From: Ascoidea asiatica
Lineage: Eukaryota > Ascomycota > Saccharomycetes > Ascoideales > Ascoideaceae
Length of the DNA stretch: 64,000 bases
Direction of reading: 5' to 3'
Assembly (NCBI GenBank): GCA_001600695.1
Contig: BCKQ01000010.1
Coordinates: 316,642 to 380,641, forward strand
This document shows, one piece after another, positions 54,547-64,000 of this stretch. Numbering within the stretch: the first letter of the stretch is position 1; every line of letters starts with the position of its first letter. A program made the position numbers and the translations under genes. The notes under the pieces were generated by a model, which made no database searches, had not been told where the DNA came from, and was given only the letters and a program-made list of their open reading frames with translations.

Positions 54547-55194
54547 ATGTCATTGTTTATTAAATTAAGCTCCAAATCTTTATATAGATCATCATCAAAT
54601 AAATTAATCACTGGTTTAAGTTCAACCAAAAGATATTTATCAATAAAACCATGTAATAAATTAGCTTATAGATCAAATTTGAATTTAATAGGAAAGAAGT
54701 TAAATTCTTCAAATAGTTTTGAAAAATATTATTCAACAGAATCTAAATNAGATTCCAAGTCAGAAATGAAAGAAGAAGTTAAAAAAGAAGTTAAAAAAAG
54801 TTGTTTAATTGAAGAAATACCTGCAAAGGTTTATGAATTTAAAGAAATGAATGAAATTGTCAAAAATTTATCAAAATTTCCAAATATTAAAATCATTGAT
54901 GTTAGAGAACCAAATGAATATGAATTAGGATATATACCAGGATCAATTAATATACCATATAGATCAACCCCTGGAGCATTAGATTTAGATATTGAAGAAT
55001 TTAAAGAAATTTTTAATTTTAAAAAACCATTGTTTAATGAAGAATTAATATTTTATTGTCAGTCTGGAATTAGATCAACAGCCGCAGAAGAAATTGCAGG
55101 TACNTTTGGATATACCAAAAGAGGGAATTATAAAGGATCTTTTGAAGATTGGGTTAAAAATAATGGTGAAGTCATAAAAGAATCAAATGAATAA
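54547..55194 (+). CDS. RDL1: Mitochondrial rhodanese-domain protein (RDL type)
   Basis: A 215-residue single-domain thiosulfate sulfurtransferase. Residues 1-65 are Ser/Lys/Arg-rich without acidic residues, as expected for a mitochondrial presequence. The rhodanese domain spans about 94-210: IIDVREPNEYELGYIPGSI, NIPYRSTPGA, and the active loop CQSGIRST with catalytic Cys171. NYKGSFEDWV closes the domain. The combination is nearest to yeast Rdl1/Rdl2 proteins, which transfer sulfur from thiosulfate to cyanide or glutathione. Rdl2/Aim42 is the mitochondrial one in baker's yeast, so the symbol is a best guess between two. Two Ns give unknown residues outside the active loop. The Cbf1-like repeat upstream suits a sulfur-metabolism gene. 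Confidence 0.85.
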   Translation: MSLFIKLSSKSLYRSSSNKLITGLSSTKRYLSIKPCNKLAYRSNLNLIGKKLNSSNSFEKYYSTESKXDSKSEMKEEVKKEVKKSCLIEEIPAKVYEFKEMNEIVKNLSKFPNIKIIDVREPNEYELGYIPGSINIPYRSTPGALDLDIEEFKEIFNFKKPLFNEELIFYCQSGIRSTAAEEIAGXFGYTKRGNYKGSFEDWVKNNGEVIKESNE

Positions 55195-55862
55195 ATAAAT
55201 TTGTTATTTTTGTTTTTTGTTTTTAGTTAAAGTTATTGTTGCTATTCCTATTGATGTTGTTTTATTTTTAAATTTATTCTCAATTTTATTTTCATTTTCA
55301 TTTCATTTTTTCTTTTTTTGCCCCTAACTTATAAATACGTCGCTATATTTCTTATAAATAAATAATCAATAAATAAATATTAAATTAAAAAATAAATGAT
55401 TCAATAAATAATGAATTATTAAATCAATTAACAAAGTATATAAGGAATATTAAGCGAGAAGGGATAAAGATAAGTTAACGTTAGTCCCAAACTAAAACGT
55501 GACTTATTTGAAAATGGCTAATTGGAGCAATCAATAAATAACGTAAGTAATTACGTAATATTGTCCTAATCAGTGCTTAATTCTGAGAACTTCGGACTTT
55601 TTTGAAGATTTTTGGAGTGTTTTGAAGTTTCGGGGAATTTTTGGAGTTGAAACTTAATGCGCCATAACGTCCAAATGCATCTTAGAAGCTATTTGAATTA
55701 AGTTAAGGTTGGCTCAGTCTCGTGCTGATTTTGAATCGTAAAGCTGACTTTTGATTGGATTTTGTTTTTATGGTAACGTTAATCCTAATTGTGGTGATTG
55801 TTATTGTAATATTTCTAATTTTAAATTAATAGCAAGTAAAGAAAAACACTATTTACAACACC

Positions 55863-56018
55863 ATGGTAACCATATCAATTGGAACAGTTAAAGCGGATAA
55901 ATGCCCCCGATTTGATCAAGAAGAACAAATTGAAACCGCTCTTGATTACAAATATATTGTTGGTAAAGTTGGCATTATAGTACCAATTTATTACTCTAGT
56001 CATGAAGTTATCTTTTAA
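55863..56018 (+). CDS. Candidate small ORF, 51 codons
   Basis: An ATG at the end of ACACCATGG opens 51 codons of protein-like sequence (MVTISIGTVKADKCPRF, then DYKYIVGKVGIIVPIYY). No Asn runs. No family recognised. In the same frame after the stop, a few more codons read on before another stop, so it could be a worn gene fragment. Confidence 0.2.
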   Translation: MVTISIGTVKADKCPRFDQEEQIETALDYKYIVGKVGIIVPIYYSSHEVIF

Positions 56019-57321
56019 CAAAAAGAAAACAATCCGAAGAAATTGCACTAAAATTCGGTACATTTGTAATTAAATAAATATCAATAGTTACTTTGGGACA
56101 AAGTGATAATAAAATAATAATAATATTTTATCACATTACGATTATTTTATTTTTTCTTTTAAGTATACAATTATTATTTCATATTTATCTTACTTTTATT
56201 CCAATGTTTATTTCTATATTTGATCACCCTTGTAGGAAGTTATCCGAATTCAAATGTTTGGAGTTACCATNCTGAGTTTNAAGAAAGCAAACATAAGCTC
56301 GCCTTTAGTAACTTTGTAAGTCACCAATGCACTTCAGGATATATAACTGCGCAGCTTACCTATGAAAGTTAGTTGTTGTTGGCCAGTACTTTACTTGTAG
56401 CTAACTTTAAGGTTAACGTTGGCTTTAGCGGTGCAGTGCTAAAATGTACAGTGGTGCAGTGTCTCAGCGCTTGTTTTTATTGCATCCGATTTTTTCCTAT
56501 ATTTAATTTTCTTGATTATTTATTTGACTGGAAGGAACGGTGGGCCGAGAAACAGCTGCTTCAGCTTAAAATTTTAATCTTTTGTCAGAAAACCCTTGAA
56601 AAATTGAAGTTAAAAAAAGGAAAAGTATCTACGAGTCAATTTATTGTTTTTCAAATTATTAAGGATCACAGGATTGATAAAAAGATTTCAACCAGCTTTA
56701 TTACTGAATTCGAAATCAATTCAAGATCTTTTGTTAAAAGAATGTGTCAAGGATAGCAGATGTTCTGTTATGGATTGATTATAACTGTGAATACTTCACA
56801 AATATATTTAATAGATATAATTGATTGATATTTATTTGGAAAAAAAATGAATGAAAATTGACATAACTTTTTAAAAGAATATTATCAACTTCATATGCAT
56901 ATCAATTCATTTAGATTAAGTAATAGAAGAAGTAAAACCCAAAAAAAAAAAAAAGTGGAAAAAATTGACCGAACTGAAGAATTTGATATTAAACGAAATA
57001 TACTAAACGAAAGATGTGAAATCATGAAATGATGAAACTACAAAATTAATATTTATTGATCTTTGTTTAAATATATTTTACGGGGGGTAAAAAAAGAATT
57101 AGATTAAACAACCACTGAGAAACTACTTTATTAGATCTGTTTTTTGAAAAAATAATTGGTAGAAAGAATTCGAAGATAAATTGATTGAAGATTCATAAAG
57201 GAAAATCCAGGAAACAGAAACAAAGAAGATGCTGGTTGTCTGGAGAACTCCACCAATCACAGATGAGCCAAATAACTCCAGCTAAATAACGTGAGCGAGT
57301 GAGAATAAGAAGAGGAGCACA

Positions 57322-57480
57322 ATGGAAAGTGACACAATTCTCCAGCAAGAACAGCAATCGAAAGGATCACAAAGGATCAAACAGGATCTGAAAGAAAGCG
57401 AAAGAAGGCTACAAGATTGTGTCAAACCAATCCATGATTCACCACTTGGCACTCTGCTTCACCACGACGCCAATTCCTGA
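57322..57480 (+). CDS. Candidate small ORF, 52 codons
   Basis: MESDTILQQEQQSKG and a long charged helix-like stretch (RIKQDLKESERRLQDC), then a stop after DANS. It sits in a GC-richer patch. No family recognised; the reading could be chance or a 5' leader element of the homeodomain gene. Confidence 0.2.
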   Translation: MESDTILQQEQQSKGSQRIKQDLKESERRLQDCVKPIHDSPLGTLLHHDANS

Positions 57481-59228
57481 CACAAAANCATTCGAGCAAG
57501 TAAAACTGCGGTGCCTCCACGCTTTTAGTCTCTTAATCGGGCACTGGTGGCGTAGCCCTCCTAGTAGTAAAGTACACGGAATTGAGTCATTTTTGTCCCC
57601 GATGGGTTGTTAACTTCAAACACTGAGAAGGGGTTGTCGGCTAATTCCAACTAGGCAATTTTTGAGCACTTTCAATCTCATAAAGTGCACAAAACTGATT
57701 TCCAGCGTTCCAGTTTCAATTTCCGAGCGCACTGCGCATTTTTCTATATGCTTTTGGAGGGGTGCATAAGTACAGTAATGTAGAAGTAAGCATATCTCAG
57801 CTACTGCACGGTGTACAGAATCAAGTGTTGAGATTATCTTAAAAAACGCGTAAATCAATTTCAAAATTGTTTTATGTAGAATTTATATAAAACAAATTAA
57901 TGAAAAATAAGGCTAATTTTTCAATGTTATACAACCTTCAGTGAATTTAATTCACCACCAATCTTCATAATTAATTCTAACAATCTTGAAATTATTATGA
58001 ATAAGAATAAAAGAATATATTAATAAATGAATAACTTGACACAATTTGATAACATAAAACAAAGATCCTTAATATCTAGTTTATTTCATTTGAAACTCTT
58101 TTTTTTCTGCAATGAAATAATGTATTCAAGATTTTAATCATTTCCAATAGCTGGTTCTTTTCAAAAAATAGTTTATCAATTTAGAAAAGTTTGCAAAGAA
58201 AAACAAAAATACATTAAGCTTGCTTGAAATAAATTGAAAAATAAATATCAAAAATAACTGAATCTAGTTGAAAAATTTAGTCAATTTAGGAAATAAAACA
58301 GGGAAAAAAATGTTTTGAGAATGTTATTGAAAACTTTTTGAAATTTAGACTGTAAGTCTAAGACATACAGTTTCATTTACATTTATCAATTTATTTGTTT
58401 TACCAGTACTAAAACCCACAAATGTAATATAATTTAATTAGCCTACTTATTTTTTATCATGATACTTTTTATATTTGAACCACCTGAATAACAAAACTAA
58501 AACACTAAAGTACTAAAAGACTTAAACATTAAAAACAAAGTAAAGGAAAATAGAACAATAACATGAAGAATTGAGATTAACTACTTGAGCTATTGCATTA
58601 CTGTACTAGTAGTGTGCTTCGTTGTACAACATTGTAATAATTTTGTTTGAGATTTGGTTTAGTCTTTGTAGTACTTTGAAGTTCGATGTTTTCCGAATAA
58701 AAGACAAAAAAAATAATTTTTAAGAAAGTAATGACTTAAGAAATTTTAATTTTTAAACAAAATTTTATATATTTTCNTTCACCAAATGTTAAAGAAAACA
58801 TTGAAAATGTTAAAGAAAACATTGAAAATTTTAAATTAAGAATNTAAAAATTTAAAAATTTCAATTCTCATTAAAAAAAACTGTGGATGTATGTCGTATA
58901 ATTTTTCCACTTTTAGAAACTTTTTATGGATATTAATTCAAACCTATCTCTATTTCTATTTCTATATCTATAGATAACCATTTCTATATAAATTAATATA
59001 TATATAAAGTCCATCAATTCCCTTTTTTTTTTTTTTCTTTTTGAAATAAATTTTAGATTCAAGTTATACCTTTATACCCTGTATTATAATTGAATCAATT
59101 CAAAGCAAACAATAATAATAATAATAATAATATTCTAATATAATATTTTAATTTAATATTCAATAACAATATTCAATAAACTTAATAAGAAATCCACTAC
59201 AATATTATACTCGATAAAATAAATAAAA

Positions 59229-60122
59229 ATGTTATCAACATTAATACCATCATCAAGTTTTAATAATAATTTTAAAAATTATAACAATTCAGAAAATGGT
59301 GTTTATAATGGAATTGAAATTTATACACCAAATTTNAATTCCTTTGAAAATAATAATAGTAACAATAGTAATATCAAATTACCTCCAATTAATGAAATCT
59401 TAAAATTAACTTTTGATAATAATGAAAATAGTAATACTAACAATAATACTGGAAACAAAAGAAGAAGTTCAACTCCATGTTCATTGATTAATTATTCATT
59501 AAATAATAATCAATCCCAATTCAATCATTGCAATCAATCTAACCAATATATCCAATCTAATCAGTATAATCCCACCAATCAAACAAATCAAGCTAATCAA
59601 CTCAATCAATTCCATCAATATAATCAATATACTAATGAATTGAATAGATCAAGCTCTTCATTATCATATTCTTCAATTAATTCTCTTAATTCTCCAATGA
59701 GCTCTTCAATGAATCCACTAGTGATTCCGTCGATTAATACTTTAAATAATTCATTAAATAAATCTAAGAATATCAATATATCTAAAGGAAAAGTTGAAAA
59801 AGTTAAAACTGAAAAAGATATTGAAAAAGATAACCCATCTAATAAAAAAAATAATAAACTTGGAAAGAAGAAGGATAATGAGTATGAAAATCATGAAAAA
59901 CGTAAAAAAAGAAGTAATTTACCTAAGAAAACAACAGAAGTTTTATTAAAATGGTTAAATTGCAATTTGAATAATCCATATCCAAATTCAAGAGAAAAAT
60001 TTGAATTGATTAGTAAAACAGGTCTAACTCATCAGCAATTAAGTAACTGGTTTATTAATGCAAGAAGAAGAAAGTTAAATCAATTAAAAAAATTAAAATT
60101 ACAAAATCAATTAAAATATTAA
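59229..60122 (+). CDS. CUP9: TALE homeodomain transcription factor (CUP9/TOS8 type)
   Basis: A 297-residue protein. The N-terminal 200 residues are Asn/Gln/Ser-rich and include IKLPPINEILKL, a conserved short motif. A basic, Lys-rich linker follows. The homeodomain is near the C-terminus (about 230-290): KKRSNLPKKTTEVLLKWLNC, the three-residue TALE insert around NNPYPNS, and helix 3 with LSNWFINARRRKLNQL. The TALE insert and IN-A in helix 3 mark Cup9/Tos8 and not Pho2 or Yox1. Mating-type alpha2 proteins share the fold, but the surrounding motifs do not match. Cup9 and Tos8 arose by duplication in the baker's yeast line, so the symbol is nominal. Cup9 represses peptide transport there; the target here is unknown. 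Confidence 0.88.
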   Translation: MLSTLIPSSSFNNNFKNYNNSENGVYNGIEIYTPNXNSFENNNSNNSNIKLPPINEILKLTFDNNENSNTNNNTGNKRRSSTPCSLINYSLNNNQSQFNHCNQSNQYIQSNQYNPTNQTNQANQLNQFHQYNQYTNELNRSSSSLSYSSINSLNSPMSSSMNPLVIPSINTLNNSLNKSKNINISKGKVEKVKTEKDIEKDNPSNKKNNKLGKKKDNEYENHEKRKKRSNLPKKTTEVLLKWLNCNLNNPYPNSREKFELISKTGLTHQQLSNWFINARRRKLNQLKKLKLQNQLKY

Positions 60123-60510
60123 AAGATTTTTATATCTTTTTCTTTATTTATTATTCTTTAATATATTAACAGATTCAATATTCCATTATNATTTTCAAAA
60201 GTTTTTACTTGTTTTCCCATTGTTTTGTGTTGTATTTTTTTTTTTATCTAATTGATTTTTTAATTTTTTTTTATATNTATTAAAGATGTCCGTAATGGTT
60301 AATGATATTTTTTTAACTTTTATTTTTTTAATTCTTACTACTTATTTTCTATTTGTTTTCTACNAATTTGTTTTTCTTACTTATTTATATTTTATTTATT
60401 TTTTGATTATTAACTGAATATTTGCCTGTGTTTTATATAATTTACAAAGAAGAAATAAATAAAAAGTTTTTCTCAAATTTTATAACTATCTCCATTATCA
60501 GTACTATAGT

Positions 60511-60828
60511 GATAGTAATAAACATTTCTTAGCAGCTTTGCCTATTAACCAATCAAAGGGACCGTATCGGAATATAACTGGGGTTGATATTGCAACATCT
60601 GGAAATAAATATATTGACTCTGAGCACTGACAGACAAGAAATGGAAGGTTAATCGAGATCTCAAACCAGGGCAAAAGACACATTTGAAGTTTCTTAAACA
60701 AATCTCAATGTGCGTTGTTCNGGCCAAGAATAGGCAAAAGACGTGGGGCTGACAACTACACCAAAACGAAACAAAAATTNTTGAAGGAAAATATGTTGGG
60801 ATTNTTGAGACATAATGGAATAAATTAA
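60511..60828 (+). pseudogene. Interrupted open frame with two TGA codons
   Basis: One frame runs for 105 codons with only two stops, TGA at 60628-60630 and 60688-60690. It reads as protein (GPYRNITGVDIATSGNKYID; later GKRRGADNYTKTKQK). The composition is richer in Gly/Arg than nearby spurious frames. No family is recognised and three Ns interrupt it. Chance in a GC-richer patch cannot be excluded. Confidence 0.2.
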
Positions 60829-61021
60829 GTTGTTTTAGTCTAANAATTATCAAGGTTAATGAAAAATGATGTCAATATTATAAATAGATTAATAATAAAT
60901 ATTATGTATTAATATATGTAAAATAGTAAATATAAAACTATATTATTTCAAGACTATATAATATTAAATAAATTGTAGACAAAACCAGACATATTTATAC
61001 AGTTCTGGGTACATAGGACAA

Positions 61022-61435
61022 TTAATCTTCTTTATCACTAGAAATGTCAATTACTCCTAATTTTTTCTTTTTCTTTTTAGTACTTCTGTAGCATCGGATT
61101 AAATATTCAGAGCTATAATTAACATTATACCTCTCTAACAGCCAAGCCCAAGTTTTAAAGGATAAACCAATTGAATTATTGCTGAATAGCTTGATAATCA
61201 CTTTCACTTTTGTTGGGTCATAATTTTGTTAAAAATATGGTTTGTCACAACATTTGAAAAGGAAATTATCTAATCTCTTTTTCATTTGAACTGGTAAATT
61301 ATCTTTACTTTTTACCTAACGTTTTGGAATTAATCGTTTCTTCATAACTGATTCTTCCGATTGGCTACCAACCAGTGATGGATTAAAAAAAAATTCATCA
61401 TTTGTTGCTTGAAAATAAGTAGGTGGAGGATCCAT
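61022..61435 (-). pseudogene. Small gene broken by two in-frame stops (or with an unusual intron)
   Basis: From an ATG at 61435 in an AAAA context, one frame runs 138 codons to a TAA at 61024-61022, broken by TAG (61318-61316) and TAA (61231-61229). All three parts read as protein: MDPPPTYFQATNDEFFF at the start, KSKDNLPVQMKKRLDNFLF in the middle, and FKTWAWLLERYNVNYSSEYL then KKKKKKLG and DISSDKED at the end. The last part looks like a conserved helix with a basic tail. An intron from GTTAGG (61320) to AAAAG (61207) would remove both stops and keep frame, but GTTAGG is a poor donor. I do not recognise the family. Confidence 0.45.
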
Positions 61436-61802
61436 TTTTAATAGAAGTAATTTTAGTAATATTAGTAATTGAAGGAAAAGAAAATAAAATAAGAAAAAGG
61501 TTAACTCAAATATTTTTGATAAAGACTGATAACGAGCACCAACAACTGACAACAACTGACATGACATACATTTAACATCGAACATTCGATTTAAAAAAAT
61601 AAGTCACGTGTCATAGTTGAAATATATTTGAATTAAACTTAAAAGAAATAAAATTAAAGAAATAATAATTGCCTGGAAAAGCACAAAAAAAAAAAAGTAA
61701 AATAAATGAAAACAATTTTAACAAAATGTATAAGTGCATATGGTGTTGTTTCGGAGTGTGGAATCACTCTCAGCTAAAACAATAGTTTCTTTTTGAGCTA
61801 GA

Positions 61803-61840
61803 CACGATCAGATAAACGATAATCCGTTTATCTGTGCGTG
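61803..61840. repeat. Imperfect long hairpin, perfect 10-bp inner arms
   Basis: CAGATAAACG (61809-61818) and CGTTTATCTG (61825-61834) with a six-base loop. Beyond a two-base mismatch on each side, CACG (61803-61806) and CGTG (61837-61840) extend the pairing. Confidence 0.9.
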
Positions 61841-63117
61841 ATTTTAAAAAAACTTGTAGCTAGCTTTTTGCTGAGAACTACTAAGTGAAGTCACATGTTC
61901 TCAATTTGAAGAAACAACATCTCTGCAGATATTTCAGCCTTGAAACAGTCCATATTTACTTTATTACGAAATATAAGGCATAGCAAATTTAAAAAGAAAA
62001 TTATTTTGACATTTAGCTATTTATCCGTACCATGGAATATATCGTATTTCAATTCCAATTTCCCATAAATAATTGTGGGTCTTTAAAGAATAAAAGAGGT
62101 CCACCTCAAACAAATGAATCCCAAAATGTTTGAACAGTAATTTGACCGGCACTTATATTTATTACCCTTTTCTTTAATTCTGCCTTCGGTTATATCACAT
62201 GTCTNCACCCCTTTTTTACCCTTCATATATATGTTTTTAATGATACTACTAGAATTTCAAACAATAGGAACCTGTTTATACTTCTTTAAAAGGATTCAAA
62301 TCCAATNATGTCTACTGTTATGCATCGTATTCAAAGCTTCAAAAANATCATTAGTTCATGTAATGGTTTCTTCTTTTATTAATTATATATATGTTTATTA
62401 ACTTGGTTCAATAATTGAAAACGTTTGAGCCAATTACTTTTTGATGATTTCTTTCATTCAAGTTAAAAAATTTAAACATTGTTTATTATATAGTTCTTAC
62501 TAATCTTTCAAATAATTAATCAATTCAACTAAATCAACTTCATAATTACAATCATATAGTATTGTGCAAACAACTCAATCCAAATCTGATATGAAAGAGA
62601 CCAAGACAAATAAGTTAACTGTTTTTTAAATAATTTATTACCACGTTTTTTTCACAAGATACTAAAATAAAATATGTTTTATTCCCTAAATTGTTTATCA
62701 ACTAGTATGACTTTCATAAGTCCATCCACATTCAATTGATTTAAACATTATCTAAGTCCTCTTCTATCTCTTCTTCAACTATTCAGTTCAATAGATAAAC
62801 CCTTTTTGGTTTTTTTAATTAAAGAAAAGTCAAATGAATTATTAACTGATGTTTGTTTTTGCTTTTGTTACATTGTTTATTTTATTGCTTGTTGTCTATT
62901 GTCTATTGTTTATTTATTCTTGATGTATCTAATTTTATAATTATATCTATATTATCATTCAATATAAAAAAACAATAAACAATAATAATAATAATAATCA
63001 ATAAGAAAAGTGTTAATTAAAGTTCCAACTCANTCACTCAAAAACTACAAATCTTAAATTCTAGACATGAGCAGAATTTTATNGAACATGATTTATCGAA
63101 TCTAATTAAATCTCAAT

Positions 63118-63812
63118 ATGGAAATCGAAAAGGAGATTCAAGAACCTAATTCTATTGTTTTAAATTTATATTCTGNTCATATCTATAAGGAGCAGTCTAC
63201 AAATGATAACAGTTCAAGTATCGCCACCAATGACAACTCCAAAAATGATACTAGAATATTTAGTTCGAGCCATTCAAATGCCAACTTCTTTTTTCATGAT
63301 CTTAACTCGACTTTGTTAGACCAGTTTGAAATGAAAATGGAGAAACAATTAATGTTTGAAGACACTTACGATAATAGCATTAATAATGAGAATATGATCA
63401 ANGAGACAAATAGTTACAATAATCTAAACCTATCCCTTCAGTAGTAAGTTCTTCTGTTATGGGTCCTTCTAAAGTGGGAACGTCTATTGTAATTGTTTTT
63501 CCAATTGAGGATTAAAGTCACTTAACAAAAAGTAATGATTCTTTGGATGATGATCTAGATAAATCTTTTTCTCATTTAAATGTCAAACCAAATATCCNAG
63601 GGGAGTCTTTTGGAATTTCTAATCAATCATTCTCTGATGATAAAAAGAAACTTAATATCATTTTTTNNCCAATTGTTGTTCCACTTACTTCTACAAGTGC
63701 TNGTTTCTTTAGAAGCCTTCTCCTTTANCGCCACTGGGAAACGACTTGCAGCAATAATNNNAGGAATTTAATATTGATGTATTCGATATTGAAGAGTTTG
63801 ATAATAGATTAG
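63118..63812 (+). CDS. Unrecognised gene, possibly spliced, poor sequence
   Basis: An ATG at 63118 opens 108 codons (MEIEKEIQEPNSIVLNLYS...), ending at a TAG that overlaps a GTAAGT donor (63444-63449). Splicing to an AAAAAG acceptor at 63532 (intron 63444-63532, 89 nt) joins in frame to NDSLDDDLDKSFSHLN and on to 63812. The product would be about 201 residues, Asn/Ser/Asp-rich. Many Ns after 63590 make the end unsure. The intron itself reads partly as protein in the exon-2 frame with one stop, so a frameshifted, decayed gene is the alternative. No family recognised. Confidence 0.3.
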
Positions 63813-64000
63813 NAATNTGTTANTACTGTATTTCTTTTATATATATTTTTAGTTATTTATTTTCTAAAAGAAAGTTTTTCTAATTGTTTGAGTTTTGAAA
63901 TATAAATTTCTTTCAGAACAGACCTCGGTGTTTCAAACCACTTTACGAGTTAAGTAACCGGTTTGTCTGAGTGGTCGGTTTAAACATATCACTTAAAATA
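63813..64000. other. Right edge of the window
   Basis: AT-rich DNA with three Ns, then a GC-richer end. Nothing certain. The last 40 bases resemble the D-arm of a Leu or Ser tRNA but do not fold well. Confidence 0.3.

Larger units (their letters stand above)
55195..59228. promoter_or_regulatory. 4-kb region upstream of the homeodomain gene
   Basis: The largest gene-free stretch. It holds short open frames: 55863-56018 (51 codons), 56373-56756 (127 codons opening after a TAG with no ATG) and 57322-57480 (52 codons). GC-richer patches lie at about 55480-55790, 56270-56570 and 57200-57800. Other landmarks are TAACGTTA at 55476-55483 and 55774-55781, ACGCGT at 57846-57851 and a 9-bp direct repeat GGTGCAGTG (about 56430 and 56454). 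Long upstream regions are usual for yeast transcription factor genes, and TOS8 in baker's yeast is an SBF target. No RNA gene was recognised. Confidence 0.4.
60123..63117. other. 3-kb region with relics and no intact gene
   Basis: It holds an interrupted frame (60511-60828, +), a disrupted gene (61022-61435, -), GTCACGTGTC at 61603-61611 (CACGTG 61605-61610), a long inverted repeat (61803-61840) and AT-rich tracts elsewhere. Between 61850 and 63110 nothing coding was seen. Confidence 0.4.

Noticed and set aside
57616-57864. 82-codon minus-strand frame
   Set aside because: In a GC-richer patch where open frames arise by chance; no motif and no clear start context.
58557-58710. Point-centromere-like CDEIII match (TGTTTTCCGAAT near 58688) with an ATAACATG upstream
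   Set aside because: The CDEI match has a mismatch, the spacing is too long and the DNA between is not AT-rich enough. Point centromeres are limited to a few yeast families.
62288-62300. GGATTCAAATCC, resembling a tRNA B box
   Set aside because: No A box or acceptor stem upstream; it is a small AT-rich palindrome.
63955-64000. Possible 5' half of a tRNA-Leu(UAA): TGAGTGGTCGG and a CTTAAAA loop
   Set aside because: The D-stem pairs poorly and the second half lies outside the window, so it cannot be supported.

Overview
The window is nuclear DNA of a budding yeast (subphylum Saccharomycotina). Every recognisable gene is a standard yeast gene, genes are compact and mostly intronless, and the two spliced genes that could be resolved carry short introns (one with a perfect TACTAAC branch site). 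The DNA is very AT-rich, and many proteins carry long Asn runs coded by AAT/AAC. CTG codons are almost absent, so the genetic code clade (CUG-Leu, CUG-Ser or CUG-Ala) cannot be fixed, and no genus is named. Single Ns are scattered throughout and one 620-base N gap sits inside a gene, so this is a draft assembly.

Layout, left to right: the 3' part of an unrecognised Asn-rich gene (1-1881, +); a mitochondrial-type rRNA pseudouridine synthase, PUS5-like (+); a PXA-domain protein (-); STT3 (+); BEM3 (-); an F-box protein (-); spliced QCR10 (+); a secreted GH53 endo-galactanase (-); PMS1 (-); ARL1 (-); RIM9 (+); an ATO-type acetate/ammonium transporter (-); NUP42 (+); an EST1/EBS1-type protein (+); COQ4 (+); CDD1 (+); LIP2 (-); a REF2-like protein (-, with the N gap); a FAR9/FAR10 (VPS64)-type FHA protein (+); SEC10 (+); a spliced UPF0390 gene (-); a mitochondrial rhodanese (+); a CUP9/TOS8-type homeodomain factor (+); a disrupted gene (-); and a poorly sequenced, possibly spliced gene at the right edge (+).

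The genes do not form one pathway. Themes that recur are mitochondrial function (PUS5, QCR10, COQ4, LIP2, rhodanese), secretion and Golgi traffic (STT3, ARL1, SEC10, FAR9/10), polarity and cell cycle (BEM3, FAR9/10, CUP9/TOS8), mRNA processing and export (REF2, NUP42, EBS1), and environmental sensing or uptake (RIM9, ATO, GH53). Some promoters match expected control: PMS1 has an MluI cell-cycle box 141 bp upstream of its start, and QCR10 and COQ4 have CCAAT boxes of the Hap type.

The least ordinary parts are the GH53 galactanase, uncommon in budding yeasts; two small spliced genes that a simple ORF scan misses (QCR10, UPF0390); a 138-codon reading frame broken by two stops (61022-61435); three long perfect inverted repeats in intergenic DNA; and large intergenic spaces (up to 4 kb) whose cores are visibly more GC-rich than the genes and carry short open frames of unknown meaning. 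I found no tRNA, rRNA, CRISPR array, intact transposon or clearly new multi-gene system.
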